Shown piece after piece: positions 21,378-31,806 of a stretch of DNA of 33,761 nt (the first letter of the stretch is position 1; every line of letters begins with the position of its first letter). The DNA lies in assembly GCA_013115125.1 (NCBI GenBank), contig JABANN010000383.1, forward strand, positions 1 to 33,761, in the 5' to 3' direction. Source of the DNA: Perkinsus olseni (taxonomy: Eukaryota > Perkinsozoa > Perkinsida). The translations under genes were made by a program, and so were the position numbers. The notes beneath the pieces were generated by a model. The model was given only the letters and a program-made list of their open reading frames with translations, did not search any database and was not told the DNA's origin.

Positions 21378-23875
21378 GTCATAAGACGGGTAATGCTGAG
21401 AAGATACCGGAAGGAGATGTACATATACCAAACAAGTGGAAAAGACAAGAACTCGTAGGGTGTCATGGTCGCAAAGTTGGTGGAAATGTGGTATGGCAGG
21501 TCGGAAGGCAATATCGGGAAAAGAAGAAGGTCAAAAGGGAGACCAGAAAGCAGAGGCAGGAAGCTCGGGCTAGAGGAGAAGAGGTAGTAGCGGCAGAGAG
21601 GCGGAGCGACGCATGAAATACTGCTACAGGTGGATGTTCCTGTTACTACTACCATTGAGATGATGAGGGAGCCTGATGTCACTATGCTGCCCCCTCAAGG
21701 AGATGATGAGGTCAAGGCGGATGAGAGAATGGATGAGTTCAGGTAGAAGAGGCGATCACCTTTGGTGCATAGTAGCACTTGGTGTAGGAAACTTGCCATT
21801 ATAGTGGCTTCTAGGCTTGATTCACGTCATATTACATGACGATGATGTTTTGTGCCGCCCAGGAAGTTCATTTACCTTGTATTAGCGCGTGAATAACGAA
21901 TGAGAGAAAAAAGGAAAATTTACAAGAATGATCTGAGTGATTCGATGAGCTGGGATGTTGCTCAGGCTGTCGGGTACCCCGTGGTACGCCACTCGGCCGG
22001 TATAACGCAGTTGGAAGAGCTACGTAGTTGTCCATCAGGCATACCTTCCCGACACCACCTCCCACGAGTGAGGTCCTCCCGCCAGCGTCAGCTGAGGAGG
22101 AAACTCCGAGTACCGCACCTACTACGGTTGAAGTGGGCCAGGCTGTGGGTGAGGAGGAGGATGAGGAGAGGGAACCTGTTGAGCCGAAGATCATGTTCAC
22201 GACCTCGATGGCGGTAATAAGGTTAGATGCACTGCCCAGGGATCGAACTTGGGATCTTTCCTGAGGAAGGTGGTATTGAACATACTTTCAGTATCCTTCT
22301 GAGCGGTCATACGGTTTGATTAAGGAGTTGGTCGAAGTCGTGCCGGGGATGCAGTACTTCCGGAAGAAGCATTTTCCCATCACCAAGATATGCGACTTTG
22401 CTAATAACAGAGGCTTCACAGCCGTCGTGGTAGGGAGGGGCGACTACCGTTTCCTTATTTCGTCGGAACCACTACAGGCGCATGAGAGAGGCATGCCACC
22501 CCGAGTCTGATGGACATACAACCTCGGAGCTGGGTGTCCATCTCTCGCTTCTCAGTTTCGCAGTCTATCGGTCGTTCGAGCGCTTCGAGCGTGATTTCGA
22601 TACGGCAATGTTGTTGATCCTGGTCGTCATTACGGTGTCACTGTCACTGCTTGGGTAGGTATTGTCAGAGGACAGGAAGCACGAGCCCTCCTCTCTCCAC
22701 ATCACCAGTCTGCCGGAGGGCCCCACGAGTTACTGGAGGCTTACTAGTCTCGAACTGGGAGCCGACATGAAGCACGGCGCTACATGTAGTATGGGAACCC
22801 ACCGCCGTCAGCCATCCCGTCAGCCGTAGTATGCGATTAGAACTCCGGTTCGGTGGTATTGAGGGGAAGTAACTGCCGTCGAGGTTGCAGTAAAATCAAC
22901 TGTCACTACTTTCCCGCCTTGTCACTCTACGAGCAGTATAACTCCCAGGATGCGGTGTTAGGTTAGATGCATTGAATGTTAGGTAACCCCGACGATCGTC
23001 CTGAGCTGTTGTTGAATGGCTTTGGTACGAGGCTCGGCCACAGGGTAGGAAGGCAGATAGGGAGCCTCTTCGGTAAGAACCTATTCGGGCTCGCTACTCT
23101 CGCTCATTTCCTGCCGTCCTATTACTCTGAGGGTATGGTGATGGATAGAATCCTGTCAGTGATAGGCCCGTGCCTGGAGGAGAGCAGCGGAGGGTTTGTC
23201 AAGTCTTGTCTCGTTGTTATGGTTTTGACTTAACCCTAGTGGTCTCTCTCTTCAACCTCCTGTGTGATTCAAGTCTGGCTCATCGAGCTGATTATTCGAA
23301 CGTCTATTTCTTGGTTCGTGGGTATTGAGGTCAATAACATCCCTAAGATACGTTCAACAATTCTTCAGCGTGCGCGTTCAGGTGCAATTCAGCCGGACTT
23401 CAGAGGTCGGAGAGTCGTCGCGTTCCATAATCAACGAGACTTCGTATTTTTCCGCCATTACCGGTAGTATGGGGTAATTTCGTTGCGGGCGGTCGTAATA
23501 TAGGGTTGCTCATCTTTCCGGGGGTTATCTCCGTCACCGGGTAGTTTGTGAAGTATAGCCATGTCGTGCTTCTCGCTAACTTTGTAATAGCCCATGAGTT
23601 GGGGTGAGAACTCCGATTATCTCCGTTCAATGGTTGTTGAACTCCGAAAGGTCTCGCCCACCAGGTACGTCTTCCGAGATCTTGAGAATGCCGAGAAGGA
23701 TGATAGATGTGCCCTGCAGGAGATAGGCCCCCGATTTACTCTCAAACTGCGGTCACTACAGCTTGGGCTCTTCGCCAAACGTAATCGGGCTGGATTGGAT
23801 CAGATCATAACCATCGTGGCGTCGTTTGAACGGCGTTTATGGGAGTCTTTTTCGAATGGCCTTGAGGAGCGTTAA
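21378..23875 (+). CDS. RPF1: Ribosome production factor 1 (Brix domain); 5' end unresolved
   Basis: Nucleolar Brix-family factor for 60S subunit assembly. Exons: 21378-21454 (first exon seen, start codon not found), 21500-21583, 21630-21742, 22039-22213, 22292-22429, 22659-22785, 22983-23072, 23382-23463 and 23665-23875; 364 residues plus a missing N-terminus, against about 350 for the human protein. A basic N-terminal helix (NKWKRQEL, then a Lys/Arg-rich run) is followed by an acidic linker (REPDVT...DDEVKADERMDEF) and a family-variable acidic insert (VGEEEDEEREPVEPKIMFTTS). The Brix core has LPEGPTSYWRLTS, LLLNGFGTRLGHRVGRQ, VVAFHNQRDFVFFRHYRYVF and QEIGPRFTLKLRSLQLGLF. All joins from 21378 are in phase. 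The 45-bp intron 21455-21499 is a multiple of three and could be retained without a stop. The real ATG must lie in an upstream exon. Confidence 0.9.
22214..22291 (-). repeat. RPF1 intron with antisense tRNA 3'-half-like sequence
   Basis: This 78-bp intron carries, on the minus strand at 22228-22257, ATCCCAAGTTCGATCCCTGG followed by GCAGTGCA. It can be read as T-stem (CCAAG/CCTGG, four of five pairs), T-loop TTCGATC, an acceptor-strand 7-mer and a discriminator A. No matching 5' half was found, so it is a tRNA-like tail rather than a gene. It matches 17 of 20 positions with the intron tail at 27197-27225. Confidence 0.65.
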
Positions 23876-24944
23876 TGATGTTGTTTATATAATACATCAA
23901 AGGCCTATTATGAAGGTTAGGCGTGGCAATAGAGTACAGTCGTTGAATAGGGGTTCTCATCTCCATGTTGTGGGTAGGTACGGGTGAGTATGAGTATGTA
24001 TGGAGGCCCGACTCTCAAGTTAGCAGGAAGGTCTTTGCTCTCTAGCTCCCCAATCACATTACCAACGTCTCTTCGTCCGTCTCCAATGGTGCTGAGTTCT
24101 AGTGGTTACTACTATCTGACAGACCTCACTGCACCGATCCTCCGCTGGTCTTTCGTGCTGAATCGCTCCGTCACGTATGCCATGAAGTGCCATACTTGAG
24201 GTATTCTAACGATGGGACTTAAAGAGTCCCATGCTGTTCGGCGGGAGTTGGTTAACTACTTGTTCACAGTCCTCACTACCGCCCATTCTGAAGAGGCCGT
24301 TAACAATATCCCAATACCACTAACAACGCGAACTACTCGTTATGAACAACAAAGGGCATGAGCACAGTGACACATGTCGTTGAATAGTACTAGTGATCAA
24401 TGGGGATCTGAGACTAGCTGCAATCATCACGGTTACCACACCCCAGCGACTGCACCTTTGAGGTCTCCCGTCTCCGGATAACCGTTGTATACAGGCCGCG
24501 CTCGTTCAGTCGTGCCTGTAGGGCCGCTGGGCACCGCTACATCCGAATTGGCTTACTCATAGGGTACGGTCGTTTCGGAAGAATTCCTGTGGTTTTGAGC
24601 TCTTCGACCAGCAGAGAACTCTGGGGGAAGGCAGCGCCATTGGGGGAATCGCCGAGAGCACGGGTCAAGGTCGGATGCCTGCAGCGGGCGTTGCTGATGC
24701 GGTCCATCTGTACGACCACTCACCCTAGGCCGAGCGAAGGCGGCATGCCGTACCCCTGTCGACCGAATCCGGCGCTAAGCAGTCCAGACACTTTATCGCC
24801 GGGGAGCTGACCGGCACAAAATGACAGGAATTTTGTGGCGGAGCGGTCTCCCTTACCAGGACCTGGTCTCTGGCCTGCTTTATCATGTGCCTCGGATCCG
24901 CCAACTCGATCTCTCTATGGCGGAGTGTCTGAGGAGGTCATCAG
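23876..24944. other. Intergenic between convergent RPF1 and kinase/cyclase genes
   Basis: Holds the two 3' UTRs. No gene is recognised; short open frames around 23984-24199 and 24537-24810 have no motif. Confidence 0.45.
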
Positions 24945-27900
24945 TCACCAGGGGCAACAGTGACTAGAGCGGGAGACCTGCTGCATGGCCTCCATCTTGT
25001 TGGCCATCTCCAGTAGCTTTGCCTGCATCGTCTGATTGTCTCTGAGCAGCACGCATGCACACCCCTCGAGTACCGGTCGCCTTACTTCGCCAGCATTTGG
25101 TTATCATTAGCCAACTGTGATGTTTTATTGTGGTGATATCTCATCTCCAACATGAGATGCTTCACATCCTGCTGTGCATTCAATAGGGCCTCCTGAGAAG
25201 AGTGCGACGCTTCCCGACAGTTCACGACAGCGAAGCCTGCCGGATGGCTACCTGCAGATCCTTCACTTGTTTATTAGCCCTCCCGCTGGCCACCAAAGCT
25301 GCATGACCTGAACACAGTCATCGCCCATGACCGCAGCCCCACTCCTACTACCTGCTTTCCCCCCGGCGGCGGGCCCTCGAGCAGCAGCCTCGTTCTGCAA
25401 CTTGATGATCTCGTTGTTGAGCTCATGTATGATGTTATTCTGTTGCTTCATTACCTGCCCCTCACTACAGAAAGACTCCACCAGCCATCCTTACCGCTGC
25501 AGCGTTGTTGAGAGGACGATCAGCCACCGCCGACTTGTACATGTCGGCTTCGGCCTGCTTAGCCGCCAGCAGCCGCTTCAGCCCTTCCACGTCCGCAGCC
25601 TCCCCCTCCTTCGCGTTGCTCTTCGCCAATACTGTCGTGGTGGTAGACTTACGTTCCCTCTGTTTGAGTACGAAACCTGCGATCGGGCATGCCACGGTCA
25701 GCGAACCGGATCCCCCTGCTTCCCTATACCTTTTGTCTTTAGTCTGGTCATTTCCATTTTAGTGACTTCCAGTTCTCCCTGTAGACACCCTCGGCGGATC
25801 TCAGTATCGGTGAGGTCCTTCTGCAACTTCACTATCATCTGGGCCTCCTCGCCGCGGCTCTTCAACTGTTCCTCAAGTCGGGCCAGCTCCTGAGAAAAGA
25901 TACCACGTCGTCACACTCGTAACGTACGATGAGCTGCGAGACCTCTTCCTTAGCCAAGAGCGCCGTCTGCAACTGCTGTACTTGTAGCCCGAAGAGGCCC
26001 TGAGGTTCACCGCTGTTGGCCGCGGTGCCGCCAGTGACCGCCTCCAGGAGGTCCTCTGTGTCCGCCACGTAATCCTGGATGCGATGATGGAAGACTTCCT
26101 TCGAGCACGAACCTGATCCTCAGCGGCTAAGCCTCCCACCTGTATGAAATCTATCTCTTTCTGGAGAGTCTTCATGGTCTTAATCAGCGGATGCATACTA
26201 GCTTCCTCGGGTCCGCCCTCCTGGTGACCAGCCGCCTCCTCCTCATCATCATCGTCCTGGCCAAGACAAGAAGCATATTCACATGAAAGGTCTGATGCCG
26301 CACTTCCTTCCCTCCCTCCCCGTCAGCTTCAAGGTTGCCGCCATCTTCCTCAGCGGCCGCCGCCGCCGCCGCCGCCGCAGCAGCAGCGGCTTCCTCTTCG
26401 GCTATCCTCTTCTGCTCAACCTCGATCTCTCGCGCCAGGCCCGTGGCCATGACTATCGAGTTCACCACTTCCTCCATCGACGTGATCATCTCCTCCGCCT
26501 TCTCCCTGGAGGGCACCATATCGGTCTGGTCTCCAACATGGAAGCCAATCTGAATAACGACAACCACATAACACTCCGGCATCCTCTGGATCCCCCCTAC
26601 CTTGACGAGGTCTCTGAGGACTCTATGGGCCCTTCTAGCTTCCACGTTGGCCTCGGCCGCCTGAGAGTTCAGGTCCTTGATCTGTCCCTCAAGGTCACTC
26701 AGCTTGAGGAGTATCGGATGCCTAGCCGCCTCCTCAGGGACCTTCCCTCCTTCCTAAACCACTAGAGTGCTGATAGGTCAACCCACACCGATTCGAGCAC
26801 CTCCGCTGATTTGCCGAGAGCACCACTCTTGGCCTGCACCTCCAGGAGCTCAGCGGCCCGAGCCTCCTCTTCTTCTGCGTAGGATACTACCTCCATCAGA
26901 GTCTCGCAGATACCTAAACGAAGACAACTCAATACACTGGCACAGCCCCTCAGCGATGCTCGATCGGCAACGCATATTACGTTCCATAGGTTCCACCAAG
27001 CCAATGGCACTGTTGACATTGATGGTCCCCTTCCTTCTGAGCTGCTCCTGGATGAGGTCCGCCTGGGACGACACCTTCCGCTCGCCGCCATCTCCGCCGG
27101 CTGGTGATGTAGTAGGAGCAGTAACAGAGTTACTGTGTAAGATGCTGAGCTCTGCTTCCAGCTCTTGTATGCGTTCAAGCTGAGAGAACAACGCGCTGCC
27201 TCCAGGAATTGAACTTGGGACCTACCATGTCTCCAGAATCATCACCCATCGCACCACCGACTGTGAGCACGCCCAGCGCTTTCAAGTGGCACAGGTCCTG
27301 ATCGGCCCTCTCCTTGAACAGCCACGTCTGGAGAGTCTCCGAGTCTGATATCCTCAGCTCGCCTCTCTCTTGGAATGAGAACAGCCCCGATCCCTCATGC
27401 TCTCGCATAATCAGCTTGTAAGTCTCATCGCCGACATGCGGATGGGTGGGGACGCCTGTCTCAGCAAGCCACTCGGCGATCTGCACGCCCGGGCCGAAGA
27501 AGGCGTACTGCGGCGCCTTCGCTCGGCCGCCAATGACACCAGCGTAAGCGAGGCCGGTATTGACGCCTATCTTCAGTTTAAGAGTTTGTCCTGTACTACC
27601 GATCTTCAATTGTTCGGCTGAGAAAAAATACTGGAACCGAGAATCGAACTCGGGACCTACTGCGTGTTAGGCAGTCGTCATAACCAACTAGACCATTCCA
27701 GCGATGCTACGTAGACAAATTCACCCGACTAGTGAGCGCACGAGTACTCACCCTTCAACAACTTGCTGGCGAACCTCAGAGCCACCTCCGTGTGTTCATC
27801 GCTCGTCGACTCGTGGCCACATACGGCAAGGAAACGCTCTCCATTGGACAACACGGGATACATACCATTGTCTTTACATAACTGGTCGAAACTATTAGTC

Positions 27901-30900
27901 ATTTTATTCATCAACACCACCAACTGTGTGACCGGCACAGCCTGATAATCGAGATACTCCTTGCGCATCAGCCGCAAGGGCACAGCCTAACTCACCTGCG
28001 TGATGAGAGGGAACTGATGCACAACTGCCGATACGCAGCTGACACATTCCAACTTGTCGGCAATCATAGTGGCGCCTCCTCTCAAGCGATTGATGATGAA
28101 CTTGGGCATAACCCTGCCCATAACCTAACGCCAATGAGATGTCGATCCGAGTCAGCGTCTTGAGGTCGCTGGCACCTCGTAATTCACTTTCGCCTTGTTT
28201 TCATGCTGAACGTGATAACGGTTACGTATGAGAGCAAAGATATGGTCAATGATGATGGGAAGATTCTCGTCCGTGATGGGCTTGGTGTACACCGCTGTAG
28301 CACCTCGTCGAATGGCCTCTACGTGACTGGACGCCTCGGTTGACTTGGTTACCACTAAGATGGGCACCTGAGTCTAGATTTTCACAACCTCATGACCACT
28401 ACTACCAACAGACCGACTGAACAACATGGTGAAGGCCGAAGCACACTGGCCCCCCACCCAAGGCGACGAACTATGTACCGCCCACTGAACTGATCATTCG
28501 TCATCGAACAATCGACGAAGTGTCTCACAAGCAGAAAACGGAGAGCCATATAATGACGAGAATGAAGCGAGGCTCCGGTTGGAACCTCCGCAACGAGAGA
28601 GGTTCATATATACAAGTGGTTCGCCGAAGAATGCTTCGTGAAGTAAGCGGCCTACGATAACCCCTTAGAGACACATCCTCACCTCCGGCGGCTTCTCCCT
28701 TCTAAACTGGCTCAAGAACTCCAGCCCAGGCAGATTGCCGGGCAGCTCCGTCTCCATGATAACAATATCAGGCATTGGATGCATGTTGAAGTAATCCAGA
28801 GCCGCAAAGCCGTCAGCGACGGTATTGGTCTTGTAAGCTCGGTCCACCAGCATCGGCCGCAGGATGGTGGCCGTATCGTCGCAGTCATCAATCACTAACA
28901 CCTCCTTCACTGCGAGCTCGTTAATAGTATTCTGCAGATCTTCCTGATCGTCCCCTTCCCCCGCCAACCCTTCATCAGCCATAACCTACCAAGCACAGCA
29001 GCTCAGGTCAACAGTACCACAAGGGAATCGCACTACCATTTTTTGGGCTAACTCTTTCTTTTGGGCACGCTTCTTGCTCCTTGCCTCCACCACTTCACGA
29101 GCGTTGCACACTAGATCGATGAAGAACGTAGCTGAAAAACAGGCCACCACTGCAACGACAACGATCCTCCATAGTCCCCTAGCTCCTCAATTCAAACGGT
29201 TCGAATCAAACCAGAGCTAATTGTTCGCCATTCCCTGAGAATATGCGACAGGTTTCCGACAATCAGGAAACCTGACTCTGGAGTCTCGAATCGAGAAGAG
29301 CCCTTAGACTGAAGCCTCATGTGAAGGCGATTCCACCATGCGGAAGCACCGACATTCCGAAGATCCCCAACCTTACTCCCCCGTCCCGGCTCAGATTCAC
29401 ACCATAATCTCCCACCGTGGAGGTTAACAACTTCATTCGACACCGATAGACCCAGACCCAGGCCTTCGTATCTGAGGTTCACCCCACAATACTACACTGG
29501 TCATCACAGCCAGCACCGTCAAGAGCCATCGACTGATTGCATCATAAACTGCGCTGCACTGTAACGGCTAGAGAAGGCTAGCTCCACCACAGGCAAGCGA
29601 CAGCCTAGGCCCATCAGTAGTAAAGGGATCGCTCATAAGACAGGAAGGACACCACTATGCACTACAGGCAATACACTGCAGAGCGACGGGCAATCGCAGC
29701 TCATGCATTAGCGAGGCGGCTGGTCGGGGTGAGCACACGTTCACCTACTTTCGGTTCTCATGATCATCATCCTCCTGCTCGAACTCTGTGAATATTCGCT
29801 TCACATTCTGGTCGGCGATGCCAATACCGGTGTCCACTATTTTAACCAACACCTAGAATGCCACCAGTGGGAATCGAACCCGGGATCTACTGACACTCAC
29901 CCCTCTGGCCTTGCTCTTGGTCACCACCTTCACAGACCCCTTGGATGTGAACTTGCATGCATTATTGATCATGGCCGACAACACATAGTGGAGTCTGATA
30001 ACACCGCAAAGCGTCACTGCGCCACGAAATTCTAGCCTAATCTTCGCCGGTTCATCCTGCGCGAGTCACTAAGACGCCGACCTTCCCGCTAACAGAGCTG
30101 TCCCTATGTAGATGACAACCCACGCGTCTCTCGACTGTCTACGCAGTACACAGTAGCACGCTCGACTCCCCACCACCGTCCATGCCCCTCATAGACGATT
30201 TGCTACCAATCGAGGACCACCTCAATCAGGTTTTCACATTTCACAATTTTCTTTAGTGCTACCTTCCTTCACCGCAATCGAAATATCGATGGTGTATTCG
30301 ATGCATCCGGGCCTACCTCTCTCTATCGCCTTCAACTTCCGGACACGCTGGGTCCGGCAAGAAGCCCAAATCCACCTTATCCTTCTTGATCTTCCGGCCC
30401 CTCTTGTCCACGGCCTCCATCATCTCTCCGCACACTTGCTCGCAAATCTCGTTAACCTATGACAATTCTCGCGCGCCACGAAATTGGCGGAGTACACTCC
30501 TACATTAACCACGCCGAAATTCAACTGCATTTTCTTCGCCTTCAGCGCCGCAATGTCCATTATCTCATTCACCAATGCCAATAACCGGACCTGCTCCCCG
30601 CCAGGAAAAACTTCGCTCCGCTAAAATTCTCCATTTCATACAGCGCAATTATTGATGATATCCAAGTGTTTCTTCCTGCCCGGATTGGGCTCCGTCATCC
30701 TGAGGGACTCAGAGAGGCCAATGACCCCATTGAGGGGAGTCCCTGCAGCAGCAGCAGCAGCACTGGCAATGCGACAGGGGAGGGCGACCCTACTAAGTTC
30801 GTGATTGACGGTTGCCATGAAGCTGTCCTTCTTGTGTTCCAATTCACATATCTTAGTGCAGTCCCGGAGAATAGCGCAGAGCTTGTAGTCAGTAGGGTCA

Positions 30901-31806
30901 GAGTCGAAACTGCATCGTGAGGAACAGGGAATATTCAGCAGCGTCTTCCTTCCACTACTCTACAAATGATCGCGAGTCAGGGGCTGTACGGCCATACTGC
31001 GGGAGCAGGAGAGGTGGTGCTCCCAGCACGAGACAAAAACTACTACTGCACTCTTCACCACTAGGAAGCTCATTCCGCGCGTGAGAGCATGGCCTCCGCG
31101 AGTAAGGACGTCGTATTTTTGGCGGTGGGTCTCAGATGAGGACATAAAATTGGCGAACAAGGAAGGCAGTGTACCGTCAGGCCCGGGAATAGGGAGTTCG
31201 ATTCCGCAAACGAGGACCTCAATCCCATTCCGTAGATATGGACAGCAATTCCATGATTAACGAAAACGATTTCGTCGATGAGGACATCAATTTCAGGGAT
31301 GCGCCTAAGCACCGTGACCGCTTCTCACAGTATCGAGACAAATAACGAGCTCGGCGTGACCTGGCCGTCTTTGTGCTTAACTTCAACGTTCCTGCTTTCA
31401 TCCACGTTGATCTCTGAAGGGAACTTTCACCATACCACACTTTTCCGAACTCCTAGACTACTCGGGCGTCTGGTGGGATCCGTCGCCATCGCCTCATCTG
31501 CTTTCTTGACGAATTGTTGCAGCAACATATCATGCCCGACCGCCACTCTGTCCGGCATTAGCATCTTTATATCCCGACCTATCAGCTCCTCTGCTTTGAA
31601 CCTAAAGATACTCCTGTCGATGTTTTTGCATCGCTCCGCTAGAATTACCCCGTCCAGGTCTCGGATTGGCTGTTCCCATATAGGATCTTGCCTTGCCGGT
31701 CCGCTAGAATGACTAAGTCGTTTGAAACCTCAGCAAAGGAGTCGACGCCCCGCCAGAACGCATTATTCTGGCAGTCCACCATGGAAAGAAAGATGGGGTA
31801 TCCGAG
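24945..31806 (-). CDS. PAS-histidine kinase-receiver-cyclase-like fusion with coiled-coil tail
   Basis: Exons, 5' to 3': 31649-31806, 31462-31613, 31329-31413, unresolved 30960-31328, then 25 fully phased exons: 30794-30959, 30642-30742, 30504-30590, 30317-30456, 29901-29994, 29749-29852, 29377-29471, 29037-29131, 28683-28985, 28176-28367, 27996-28124, 27752-27941, 27226-27617, 26981-27179, 26801-26913, 26601-26753, 26304-26549, 26113-26256, 25928-26074, 25730-25889, 25495-25676, 25352-25454, 25252-25298, 25086-25192, 24945-25041 (1261 residues). Domains in order: PAS ([35 protein letters not shown]); His[16 protein letters not shown] with His codon 30801-30803; HATPase N box INNACKFT, G1 VDTGIGIA, G2 GLGLGLS, all intact; receiver with acidic pair VIDD, Thr and Lys present but Glu (28752-28754) for the phospho-Asp; class III cyclase-like domain lacking catalytic residues; long coiled coil with a 13-Ala run. 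Likely an active kinase with altered output. Start unknown. Confidence 0.88.
27180..27225 (-). repeat. 46-bp intron made largely of a tRNA 3'-half-like sequence
   Basis: Intron of the kinase/cyclase gene between the cyclase-like exon and the first coiled-coil exon. The 5' splice site GTAGGT runs straight into GTCCCAAGTTCAATTCCTGG and AGGCA (27197-27225). In the tRNA-Val gene 400 bp upstream in the same gene, the bases GTAGGTCCC also occur at the end of the anticodon arm and variable loop, so the splice donor here coincides with an internal tRNA-like position. It matches tRNA-Val at 16 of 20 positions. T-stem CCAAG/CCTGG has four of five pairs. Confidence 0.7.
27623..27628 (-). terminator. Pol III T6 terminator of tRNA-Val, next to a 3' splice site
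   Basis: Six T (minus strand) directly after the tRNA discriminator base, followed by CTCAG, the 3' splice site of the host intron (exon starts at 27617). The same T-run can serve as Pol III terminator and as polypyrimidine tract. Confidence 0.85.
27629..27702 (-). tRNA. tRNA-Val (anticodon AAC), nested in an intron
   Basis: 74-nt cloverleaf inside intron 27618-27751 of the kinase/cyclase gene, same strand. Acceptor GCTGGAA pairs with TTCCAGT (end pair G-U), discriminator A. Anticodon stem ACTGC/GCAGT is perfect around loop CTAACAC, giving AAC. T-arm CCGAG-TTCGATT-CTCGG is perfect. The D-arm has three firm pairs. A box TGGTCTAGTTGG and B box AGTTCGATTCT are present. No tRNA intron. The tRNA accounts for 74 of the 134 intron bases. 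Confidence 0.95.
29853..29900 (-). repeat. 48-bp intron containing a tRNA 3'-half-like sequence
   Basis: Intron inside the HATPase domain of the kinase/cyclase gene, between the N-box exon and the G1-box exon. Between GTGAGT and TTCTAG it holds CAGTAG, ATCCCGGGTTCGATTCCCAC and TGGTGGCA (29859-29892). The order copies the 3' half of a tRNA: end of anticodon stem, variable loop, T-loop TTCGATT, a 7-nt acceptor strand and discriminator A. The T-stem keeps three of five pairs. Confidence 0.7.

Noticed and set aside
25327-26765. Long plus-strand frames (188 and 160 residues)
   Set aside because: They are antisense shadows of the phased coiled-coil exons on the minus strand.
31190-31215. B-box-like GAGTTCGATTCC as another tRNA tail
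   Set aside because: It lies in probable coding sequence of the kinase gene and has no T-stem or acceptor context.
31414-31461. In-frame TGA within the PAS region as a recoding signal
   Set aside because: A 47-48-bp GT-AG intron from the GTAGTC donor removes it and restores phase, so no recoding is needed.
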